Below are positions 39,630 through 48,401 of a stretch of 64,000 nt of DNA, piece by piece (within the stretch, counting starts at the first letter, position 1; every line of letters begins with the position of its first letter). The notes beneath the pieces are model-generated. The model made no database searches. It was not told where the DNA came from and worked only from the letters and a program-made list of their open reading frames with translations. The translations under genes and the position numbers were made by a program. Source of the stretch: Nitrospirales bacterium (GTDB lineage Bacteria > Nitrospirota > Nitrospiria > Nitrospirales > UBA8639); assembly GCA_021604145.1 (NCBI GenBank), contig BQIX01000001.1, positions 124,001 to 188,000 on the forward strand, given 5' to 3'.

Positions 39630-40892
39630 TTAATCGTTGAGTTTCCCAGTTAACTGTTCGAGTGCCGTTAGAGCAACCGATAGTTCATGTTTGGCTCGCA
39701 TGTATTCGAGTTGAGTTTCTCTAAACACGCGTTGAGCATCTAAGACTTCCAGCAAGCTCGCCTCTCCGTACCTAAAACTGACTTGCGCAATTCGCAAGGC
39801 TTCTTGTGCTTGTTTAAGAAGCCCGTTTTCATATGTTGAAATTTGAGCCGCTGCGATGTTGGATTTTTGAGTTTCTTGAATAATGCCTTGGTGTAGACTT
39901 GTGCGTGTTCGAAGAAGAATCGCCTCCTCTTGACGCATGACGCCTTTGGCTTTGGCAATTTCTCCTTGACGTTGATTCCATAAAGGAATCGGAATGGAAA
40001 TGCCTCCGACAAAGGCTTCTCGTCCTACATCCCGCTGATAACTTCCACTAAGTGTGATGTTTGGCACTCGCGCATGAAGTTCTCGACGATGCCGTTTTTC
40101 AGCTTCCTTGACGCGTTCTTGCCCTTTTACCAATTTCGGATGAGTCGATAATGTTTGTTTCGAAAACTTCGTGAAATCTAGGTCACCTTCTGAAGAGAGA
40201 AACTCTCCCTGTATCGTAAACTCCTCACCTAATCCTCCGGCAGTTAAACTATTCAATGTGGCTTTTGCCGATCGTTCTGCCCCTTCCGTCCGAAGCAATT
40301 CTTTGAGAATTTTTAAGGTCTCAACGTTCGTCTTGATGACCTCAAACGGTGGCGATTCTCCAGCCTTGACTCGAGCGTGCACCGCTGTTTTCAATTTTTT
40401 CATGGCTTGGACATTTTGTTTGATGAGCGCTGTCTCGTGTTGCGAGAGCAATAAATCAAAGAACACTTTTTTGGTGTGCGCGATAACGTTCAGTTTGGCA
40501 TCTTCTACCCCGGCTTGCGCACTCTTTACACTTGCTTGAGCGGCTTGTTGTTGAGCAATGCGTGTGCCTGGCCATTCCAATGGTTGACTGAGTGTGACGT
40601 ATCGCTCCGTGATGGTCGTGTTCATAGAGGGGTCCCTTAAGGAGCCTCGACCACTATGCACAACAATCGTAGGATTGGAATACGCTGATGCCGACAGTGT
40701 GTTCCCTTGTTTTTGTTCAACAATCCCATGTTCTTCTTCGATACGTGGGTTGCGTTCCAAGGCAATGGAAAGAATCTCAGGAAGATTATAAGTCTCAGTG
40801 TTTGGACTGGACCTCTCAACCTGACCTTTTGCTGCCACCGTTTGCAATCCACTCATGAGGAGGAGCATGAGAAGAATGTTCATCACAACCAT
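39630..40892 (-). CDS. czcC: TolC-family outer membrane protein (CzcC-like)
   Basis: 'LPEILSIALERNPRIEEEHGIVEQKQGNTLSASAYSNPTIVVHSGRG', OEP repeat architecture, downstream of czcA/czcB homologues. Confidence 0.88.
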   Translation of the reverse strand: MVVMNILLMLLLMSGLQTVAAKGQVERSSPNTETYNLPEILSIALERNPRIEEEHGIVEQKQGNTLSASAYSNPTIVVHSGRGSLRDPSMNTTITERYVTLSQPLEWPGTRIAQQQAAQASVKSAQAGVEDAKLNVIAHTKKVFFDLLLSQHETALIKQNVQAMKKLKTAVHARVKAGESPPFEVIKTNVETLKILKELLRTEGAERSAKATLNSLTAGGLGEEFTIQGEFLSSEGDLDFTKFSKQTLSTHPKLVKGQERVKEAEKRHRRELHARVPNITLSGSYQRDVGREAFVGGISIPIPLWNQRQGEIAKAKGVMRQEEAILLRTRTSLHQGIIQETQKSNIAAAQISTYENGLLKQAQEALRIAQVSFRYGEASLLEVLDAQRVFRETQLEYMRAKHELSVALTALEQLTGKLND

Positions 40893-40926
40893 ATCGTATC
40901 TCCTTCTTTTCTGGTGAATCCGGTCT

Positions 40927-43900
40927 TCATGATTCCGTGACTACGGTATTTAGGTTACGTGAAGTGTCTGCTGACCCGTTAGGTCGACCCATCATGCCGT
41001 ATAGGGATGGTATGACCAATAAGGTCAAAGTGGTTGAGGTGATCAGGCCGCCAATGACGACCGTAGCAAGGGGACGTTGCACTTCGGCTCCCATGCTGGT
41101 CGCGATGGCCATGGGCAAAAACCCAAGGCTGGCCACGAGCGCCGTCATCAGTACTGGTCGAAGTCTATCCAGGGCTCCCTGAATGATGGCCTCGTGAGTG
41201 GAAAACCCTTCTATTTCTAACGTTTGAATTCGACTGACAAGGACGACTCCATTTAAGACCGCGATTCCAAATAGTGCGATGCATCCAATCATCGCAGAAA
41301 TACTGAGAGGAAGCCCGCGAAACCATAATGCAATCAGTCCCCCTGATAATGCGAGTGGGACATTTAAGAAAATTAATAAGGTTAATCGCATAGTGCCAAA
41401 TATGACCGATAAGACCGCAATGATCAGCAGCAACGTGATGGGAATCACAATTGCTAAGCGGTTTGAGGCTTCTTGCAAATGTTGAAATTGTCCGCCCCAT
41501 TCAATGTAGTAGCCGGCCGGAAGCTTGACCGTTTTGTTGACAATCTCTTTTGCTTCGCCGACGAATGACCCGAGGTCTTGGCCTCGAATGTTGGCTTCGA
41601 CGACAAGTCGCCGCTGCACATTTTCACGACTGATTTGTGCCAGACCCTCATCGACACGGATGGAAGCCACCCGTGAAAGCGGTACCAGTTCTCCATGAGT
41701 GGTGGGAAGGAGAATAGTCCCAAGCGCGGCAGGGCCCGCAGACGCGTCATCTGAGAGCCGTACAATCAAGTCAAATCGGCGCTGTCCTTGAAACACGGTG
41801 CCAACCGTTTGTCCGACGCGAGCTGATTCGACAACCGTCAACACATCTTTTGCATTCAGTCCATATCGCCCAATCTGATCACGATCTACGATCACGCGAA
41901 TCCTTGGGACGCCTGTTACCTGTTCCACCTTAATATCTTGGGATCCTGACACTTGTTCGAGTGCGTGTGCGACTCGTTCACCCTGATTCCGTAGTTCCTG
42001 CATGTCCTCGCCAAAAATTTTTACGGCTAAGTCTGATCGAGTCCCGGCAATCAATTCGTTAAAACGCATTTCTATAGGTTGTGTGAATCCCAACCCCACA
42101 CCGGGCACCGCTGTTTCAATCGCCGTCTCCATTTGTGAAATGAGACCTTCTTTCGTTGAGGCTGAGGTCCATGATGAGGGCGGGGCGAGTACCACAAAGA
42201 CATCTGACAACTCAATGCCCATAACATCAGTCGCCACTTCAGGGCTTCCCGTCCTACTGACAACTTGTTGGACCTCAGGAAATTCTCGCAAGGCGCGTTC
42301 CACAGCAAGAGCGGTTTCGACGGATTCGCTCATCGAGATGCTGGGTAATCGCCAGACTTGTATGGCCAGATCTCCTTCTTCTAATTGTGGAAGAAATTCA
42401 ATGCCCAACCGTGATCCAATGAATAAACTGAGCAAAAAGAGTGCAAGCGCGGGAAGAACCACCCAAATTGGTCGCATAAGCGAAAATTGTAGGCACGGTT
42501 GATAGATGGCACGGAGTCGACGAATAAGCCAGGTCGCTTCATGATCGGATTTACCCCGAGCAAACCAATACGCCAAAACTGGAACACCAGCTACGGCAAA
42601 AAATAATGATCCGATGAGAGCAAAAATGACCGTGATCGCCATTGGGCGAAACATTTTTCCCTCTATACCCAAAAGACTGAGAATGGGAATGTACACCAAA
42701 ATAATAATACCGATGGCAAAAACGACAGGACGTAAGACTTCTTTAGCTGCTGCGTGAATCGTCGTAAGTTTTTCTTCAGGAGAACGAGGTTCTCGCGTCC
42801 CGAGTTTTCGCAAAATGTTATCAATCATGACGACTGATCCATCGACAAGGAGACCAAAGTCAATGGCGCCTAAGCTCATGAGATTACCCGAGAGTCCAGC
42901 CTGATACATGCCTGTGACCGCCATGAGCATGGAAAGCGGGATAGCCGTGGCAACAATAAGGCCGGCGCGAAGATCCCCCAGAAACAAAAACAAGATGGCG
43001 ATGACCAACAAGCCTCCTTCTAGAAGATTATTTCGCACTGTTCGTATGACATTCTCTACAAACAGTGTTCGATCATAATAGGGTTCAATCACGATGCCAG
43101 GGGGGAGTGTGGATTGAATGTCTTGAACTTTTTCTTTTACCTTGGTGACCACCTGCTGAGCATTGGCGCCAGCAAGCATTTGTACCATGCCGATGACTGT
43201 TTCACCTTCGCCCATCCGTGTTGCAGCCCCGATACGTAAGGCGGCCCCCTCTTTGACTTCGCCAATATCCTTCACAAATATCGGGACCCCGCCTGGACCA
43301 TGGTCAATCACGATTTTCCCAAGCTCGGCAGTCGTAGTCGCCATCGCCTCACCGGTAATCAGGTAGAGTTCACGTTCATGCTCAATGTAACCACCACCAG
43401 CCAGAGCATTATTCTGTTCAAGTGCGTGAAAGACCTGTTGAAGTGAGAGCTTGAATGCCAGGAGTTTTCCTGGATCAACCATGACTTGGAACTGTTTGGT
43501 TTCGCCTCCCCAGATATTGACTTCGACGACACCCGGCACGGCCTGAAGTCGTCTGGCAATGTCCCACTCCAGGAGGGTTCGGAGCGTCATGGGACTGTAT
43601 GACTCGCCGCGCAGAGTAAATTGATAGACTTCGCCCAAGCCTGTCGTCAGAGGTCCCATCATGGGTTTTCCATAGATAGATGGTATATCTTCAGATGCCT
43701 CAGCTAGACGCTCGTTGACAAGTTGACGAACAAAGAAAGGATCTAAGTCTTCTTCAAAAATTGCCGTGACGGCAGATAACCCATATCGTGAGACTGATCG
43801 AATTTCTTTCAATCCAGGGAGACCGCTTAGCGAGGTTTCAATTGGAAATGTAATGAACTGCTCCACTTCGAGTGGGCCAAGCGCCGATGAACGTGTGAGG

Positions 43901-44043
43901 ATTTGCACTTGCACGGGGGTCAGATCAGGAACGGCATCAACCGTCAGCTTGTCCAACGACCAGACGCCTGTTCCTGTGACGAGGAGTAACGCGATGAGCG
44001 TGAAGAAGCGATAATGAAGAGATAGCGTCAGTAACCGTTCCAT
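40927..44043 (-). CDS. czcA: CzcA-type heavy-metal efflux RND transporter
   Basis: 'TVDAVPDLTPVQVQILTRSSALGPLEVEQFITFPIETSLSGLPGLKEIRSVSRYGLSAVTAIFEEDLD', 'DFGLLVDGSVVMIDN'. Confidence 0.95.
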   Translation of the reverse strand: MERLLTLSLHYRFFTLIALLLVTGTGVWSLDKLTVDAVPDLTPVQVQILTRSSALGPLEVEQFITFPIETSLSGLPGLKEIRSVSRYGLSAVTAIFEEDLDPFFVRQLVNERLAEASEDIPSIYGKPMMGPLTTGLGEVYQFTLRGESYSPMTLRTLLEWDIARRLQAVPGVVEVNIWGGETKQFQVMVDPGKLLAFKLSLQQVFHALEQNNALAGGGYIEHERELYLITGEAMATTTAELGKIVIDHGPGGVPIFVKDIGEVKEGAALRIGAATRMGEGETVIGMVQMLAGANAQQVVTKVKEKVQDIQSTLPPGIVIEPYYDRTLFVENVIRTVRNNLLEGGLLVIAILFLFLGDLRAGLIVATAIPLSMLMAVTGMYQAGLSGNLMSLGAIDFGLLVDGSVVMIDNILRKLGTREPRSPEEKLTTIHAAAKEVLRPVVFAIGIIILVYIPILSLLGIEGKMFRPMAITVIFALIGSLFFAVAGVPVLAYWFARGKSDHEATWLIRRLRAIYQPCLQFSLMRPIWVVLPALALFLLSLFIGSRLGIEFLPQLEEGDLAIQVWRLPSISMSESVETALAVERALREFPEVQQVVSRTGSPEVATDVMGIELSDVFVVLAPPSSWTSASTKEGLISQMETAIETAVPGVGLGFTQPIEMRFNELIAGTRSDLAVKIFGEDMQELRNQGERVAHALEQVSGSQDIKVEQVTGVPRIRVIVDRDQIGRYGLNAKDVLTVVESARVGQTVGTVFQGQRRFDLIVRLSDDASAGPAALGTILLPTTHGELVPLSRVASIRVDEGLAQISRENVQRRLVVEANIRGQDLGSFVGEAKEIVNKTVKLPAGYYIEWGGQFQHLQEASNRLAIVIPITLLLIIAVLSVIFGTMRLTLLIFLNVPLALSGGLIALWFRGLPLSISAMIGCIALFGIAVLNGVVLVSRIQTLEIEGFSTHEAIIQGALDRLRPVLMTALVASLGFLPMAIATSMGAEVQRPLATVVIGGLITSTTLTLLVIPSLYGMMGRPNGSADTSRNLNTVVTES

Positions 44044-44070
44044 ATGGGTGTAAGTAGGGCTGAGTTTCGT

Positions 44071-45246
44071 TTAATGTCCTTCGATCGATCCTTGAAGTAA
44101 TGCATTTTTCAAATCAAACACGCCTTGAGTCACAACTTTGTCACCCAACTGAATGCCTTGTGTAATTTCCACAAGGCCTCCCCCTTCTTGCCCAAGTTCA
44201 ATCAACACAAAGTTGTATCCTGTTTCTTTTTGAACGAAGACTCCGCGTTTGCCTTTCACCATGGTGACTGCCGTATCAGGAATCGACAAGACCGGAAGTT
44301 GTTCATCCAGTAATTGCACGTCGACATATTCATTGGGTTTTAATCGTCCTTGCTGATTGTCGACATCAAGTCGGACCCGTACGGTTCTTGTGGTTTCCTC
44401 TGCCACCGGTGAGATGTAAGCCAATTGGGCTGTGATAGGCTGTCCTCCACGTGGAACGACTTTGCCCTGATCGCCTTCTGAAAATCGACGCGCTTGTTCG
44501 ATTGGGAGATTCGCAAAAACCCAGACCCGACTGGTATCAACAATTTCAAATAATTCTTCCCCCACCGACACCCCTTGTCCTAACACGACTTGTTGATGAG
44601 TGATCGTGCCGCCAAGTGGAGCACGAAGAATATACTTATGGCCTTCCAGATGACTGCCATGTTCAAAGTCATGTAATTCCTTGGGTGTGAGTCCCATATT
44701 CAATAGTTTTTCTCGTACGTGCTGAAAGACGGCTTGTGTTTCGATCGCGGTGCCTTGATCTTCTAGGACACGGCGTTGAGAGACGATATGTTCTTTCACT
44801 AATTGTTTCGTACGAGTGAAATTTTTTTTCGCGACATCTCGTTTCGCTTTGGCGACGAGATATTCTTGAACAAGTTCGTCCAAGATTAAACTTTCAATGG
44901 CGACTAACGGTTGATCTTTCAGCACGTGTTGTCCAAGTTTGCCGGTGAGTTTTTCCACCTGGCCGGGGATGAGTGAAGCGACTTTCGCGACAAGATTCAA
45001 GTCTAACGTGACGTTCCCCGGAGCGGTCACCACATGGGGGGTGAGTCGTTCAATGGCTTCTTCCGTACGTATGCGTTCCCGCGCCTTTGGTGGCACATCG
45101 TCAAGATGAATGCTGGTTTCTGAAGTTGTTGAAGATGCCGGAGCCCTCTCATGGTCAGCCATCACGATGTCTGAGGAGATGTCAGAATTGGTGGGCTCAG
45201 AGCAACCGATAAAAAGAAGCACGGTGAATAACCAAAGTAGATTCAT
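44071..45246 (-). CDS. czcB: CzcB-type RND membrane fusion protein, lipoprotein
   Basis: Lipobox 'LLFIGCSEP'; 'LGQHVLKDQPLVAIESLILDELVQEYLVAKAKRDVAKKNFTRTKQL'. Confidence 0.92.
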   Translation of the reverse strand: MNLLWLFTVLLFIGCSEPTNSDISSDIVMADHERAPASSTTSETSIHLDDVPPKARERIRTEEAIERLTPHVVTAPGNVTLDLNLVAKVASLIPGQVEKLTGKLGQHVLKDQPLVAIESLILDELVQEYLVAKAKRDVAKKNFTRTKQLVKEHIVSQRRVLEDQGTAIETQAVFQHVREKLLNMGLTPKELHDFEHGSHLEGHKYILRAPLGGTITHQQVVLGQGVSVGEELFEIVDTSRVWVFANLPIEQARRFSEGDQGKVVPRGGQPITAQLAYISPVAEETTRTVRVRLDVDNQQGRLKPNEYVDVQLLDEQLPVLSIPDTAVTMVKGKRGVFVQKETGYNFVLIELGQEGGGLVEITQGIQLGDKVVTQGVFDLKNALLQGSIEGH

Positions 45247-45369
45247 AGAAATACTCTTGTCAGTGACTCATGAATAACACGACCTCTTAATAAATTGAAG
45301 AAGGCGCGACAAAATTAGAGGCACGCATGCATGCAATGCACGGTGTCCGGTCATTGAAGGGTGGCGATA

Positions 45370-45846
45370 TTATGCCGAGTGGGTCGGAGGAGGGCGGATA
45401 GGGTTGTGAGAATGTATGAGTCGAATGGGTGGTGCACGTTCCGATGAGAGCTGTAACGAACGTAACGTGGATACGATAGATGAAGACTTATGCACGACTG
45501 GAAGAAAGGTTATTGGCTGATCAATTGTTGTCAAAGAATCATGATAGGACGCACTCAGGATCGAAAATCCTATCTCATCATGGTTGAGGAGATGGGGCTG
45601 AGCATGATCACAGTGGGAATTGTCCTGCGTACCTTTCTGTGCTGGAAAGTCATGGGGGGAATGATGATGATATTCGCACGCAAGATCTTGAGAGAGCACA
45701 GAATGGAACAGCCCTCCATGTTCGTGGGTTTGGCTTCCATGCGCATGATCGGCTTCTGGGTGGATATGGATTAGTGGAAAGGCCACAAGCCACAGCACTA
45801 ACCATGTATGGGCCATGCTTGTTACCAACTGATTGCGAGAAGTCAT
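45370..45846 (-). CDS. Histidine-rich exported small protein (putative metal binding), head of czc operon
   Basis: 'HIHPEADHAHGSQTHEHGGLFHSVLSQDLACEYHHHSPHDFPAQKGTQDNSHCDHAQPHLLNHD' after a hydrophobic leader. Confidence 0.75.
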   Translation of the reverse strand: MTSRNQLVTSMAHTWLVLWLVAFPLIHIHPEADHAHGSQTHEHGGLFHSVLSQDLACEYHHHSPHDFPAQKGTQDNSHCDHAQPHLLNHDEIGFSILSASYHDSLTTIDQPITFLPVVHKSSSIVSTLRSLQLSSERAPPIRLIHSHNPIRPPPTHSA

Positions 45847-46229
45847 TGTGATCATGGTAAACACGTGAATATCTTCAACATAACATATTGTATCATATCA
45901 GCAAACAGTGTTTTGACTATTAACGCGACTCCAATTGGGTGCCGCCGGTATACGTGGACACGATGGCATACTAGGCCACGCGATCTTCACAAACCTTCAA
46001 CGTTGGTGTCTCAATAACCCATCTGACGTCTGGCTTCGAGGTGTCCAAGTCCAGTTACACTTTTGAGGCTGTCCCCAGCGTAATGCTACTTTTATAAAGT
46101 GAATGGGACTGTAGTAACAGTCTTCATTGCTTTGTTGTCCGATAGAACCAGAGGATTCATGGGTTGGCGAGGCGATAAAACATTAATGCAAATGAGCAAA
46201 AATTTCGAGAATGCGTCTACATAATTTCG

Positions 46230-46720
46230 CTATTCATCTTTATCGTTGTGCGTCACATGTAAACTCTTTGTCGCCCATTCACGGAGCTGTTGCCGATCAT
46301 TAGATGAAAGTCGCGCCTCGGGATGAAGAGGAAGATAAAACCAGGGAGGCATTTCCCCTTCGTCGACTTTTTCTGCAATTTCTTTCAATTTCTTTCAATT
46401 TCTTCTCTTTTGCTCTTGCCAGTGTACTGATTCCAGATGGAAAAGTTCAATTCTTTTCGACCTTTTTTGACATCCCATGCGACAAGCCATGATGCAGGAA
46501 GTACCTGGCTATACCAAGGCCACACCGTTTCATGAGAATAGCAGTCATAACAAGCTCGCTTGAGAGTGGATTGAATATGAGGTGGAGAATCGACTTCCTT
46601 GATGATAGCTGGGTTGCTCTGAGTGACAGGGATTAATTGGATAAGCCCAAAGAAGAGGACCGTGAATGCTACACTCGTGAATACACGTTTTTTATCAGTT
46701 TTGTCTTTCTTTGTGATGAC
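46230..46720 (-). pseudogene. Heme-binding-domain (Haem_bd-like) protein, frameshifted at a 10-bp tandem repeat
   Basis: Minus strand: RVFTSVAFTVLFFGLIQLIPVTQSNP...ACYDCYSHETVWPWYSQVLPASWLVAWDVKKGRKELNFSIWNQYTGKSKREEIERN* then another frame KEIAEKVDEGEMPPWFYLPLHPEARLSSNDRQQLREWATKSLHVTHNDKDE*. Confidence 0.85.
46376..46405. repeat. Tandem decanucleotide repeat: CAATTTCTTT CAATTTCTTT CAATTTCTTC
   Basis: Read directly; three adjacent 10-bp units, last with one mismatch. Confidence 0.95.
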
Positions 46721-47966
46721 GGGAGCTAAGGCATCGCGCTGTTTCAGATGCTAACCATGACTCCTCATCAGTTCCAATGACAAATGCAGCAATGTCCGTG
46801 CCGTCTAGACTGATTTTGGCGACACTTCCAGGTGTCAATCCTACTGCAGCCTGGTTGTGCTTTTTATCCAGTTTCAAACCACACCATTCCATTTCTTTAC
46901 ATATTTGTGCGCGAATCTCTGGTGCGCCTTCTCCAATGCCTCCACCAAACACAATCGCGTCGGCTCCACCCAAGACGGCAAGATAGGCGCCAAGATATTT
47001 TCTGATTCGATAACAGAACATATCGATTGCGAGCTTTGATCGCGCATCCTGTTCGTAATTCGCTGCCCGGAGTATTTGGCGCATGTCATTCGTTCGTCCT
47101 GAGACGCCCAAAAGTCCCGAATGTTCATTGAGCCAATTCTGAACACCGATCACTGGAACCTGTTCCTTCTTTACCAAATAACTGATGATGGAGGGATCAA
47201 GGTCTCCTGATCGAGTTCCCATCATGAGTCCCTCGCTGGGTGTAAATCCCATCGAGGTCTCAATAGACTTCCCGAATGCTATTGCGGTCATCGAACAGCC
47301 ATTACCCAATTGCATCGTAATGAGTCGTTGATCATTCAACGTTTTGCCGGTGTGGGTTACATAACTGTCAGCCAACGACGCATGAGCGATTCCGTGAAAT
47401 CCATATCTTCTGATGTGATGCCGTTCAGCAAGTTCATGGGGAATGGCATACGTTGCTGCATACTCAGGCAGTGTGTGATGAAACGTGGTATCAAACACTG
47501 CAACCATTGGCATGGAATCATTCAAAAGTGTTCGTGCACCATGGATTCCAGCCAGACACGCGGGATTATGTAAGGGGGCCAGATCATTCAGTTGTTCGAT
47601 TTCACGTAGTACTTCATCATCAATAACGGTTGATTTAGAAAAGTGATGTCCGCCATGAACGACACGATGACCAACACCCTCTATAAGATCGATATTTAAC
47701 TGCATGTCTCCAGATTGTTGAAGGCGCCTCAAAGAATCAAATATCCACTTGAAAGCCTGTTCATGATTTTCGATGTGGTTGGATGATTGGAAAATGATCT
47801 TTTCTCGTTCTGATATGTCTAAGGAGGCATCAGTTCCTATTCCCTGCAACGTCCCTCGAATCCAGACGCGAGATGTGTCATGGCTTGTTATTGCCTGAGC
47901 GGAGGACATCTCCATGATGCAGAATCTTACGGAAGAACTGCCGCTATTAATAACAAGAATTTTCAT
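46695..47966 (-). CDS. ackA: Acetate kinase
   Basis: 'MKILVINSGSSSVRFCIM', 'VAVFDTTFHHTLPEYAATYAIP', 'RRYGFHGIAHA', 'DAIVFGGGIGEGAPEIR'. Confidence 0.95.
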   Translation of the reverse strand: MKILVINSGSSSVRFCIMEMSSAQAITSHDTSRVWIRGTLQGIGTDASLDISEREKIIFQSSNHIENHEQAFKWIFDSLRRLQQSGDMQLNIDLIEGVGHRVVHGGHHFSKSTVIDDEVLREIEQLNDLAPLHNPACLAGIHGARTLLNDSMPMVAVFDTTFHHTLPEYAATYAIPHELAERHHIRRYGFHGIAHASLADSYVTHTGKTLNDQRLITMQLGNGCSMTAIAFGKSIETSMGFTPSEGLMMGTRSGDLDPSIISYLVKKEQVPVIGVQNWLNEHSGLLGVSGRTNDMRQILRAANYEQDARSKLAIDMFCYRIRKYLGAYLAVLGGADAIVFGGGIGEGAPEIRAQICKEMEWCGLKLDKKHNQAAVGLTPGSVAKISLDGTDIAAFVIGTDEESWLASETARCLSSRHHKERQN

Positions 47967-48401
47967 AACAAGCTCACGCTCCGTTTTACTCATTCATCTC
48001 TCTACGGTTATTGGCAGAGAACATGCACATTCCTGCTTAGAGAAGAATTGAATAATCTGGATACAATAAAAAACAGCACAGACATGCTTCCATTCATTCA
48101 GAAGAAAAGTATAGCAAACATGACGCCAGATAGGATTTATGAAGGGAGCGATATTCAGGGGAAATTTTTAAAGATTTTTTGATTCACTGTGTCGAACCCA
48201 TGTATTTGTGGAAATTTGGGCCAAAGGAAAAATAATCTGATGTGGCAAAAAGCAGCAGGTAGATGTCCATAAGTGTATAAAACTCGTGTATCCAGCTCCA
48301 GATTAGTAGAGTAGTCTGATCCTGATGCCAATAGGTTTGAACAGAACAAAGACACTTATCCTGGTATTCATTTATTGGCTTCTTGATAGAGGTAATCCTT
48401 G

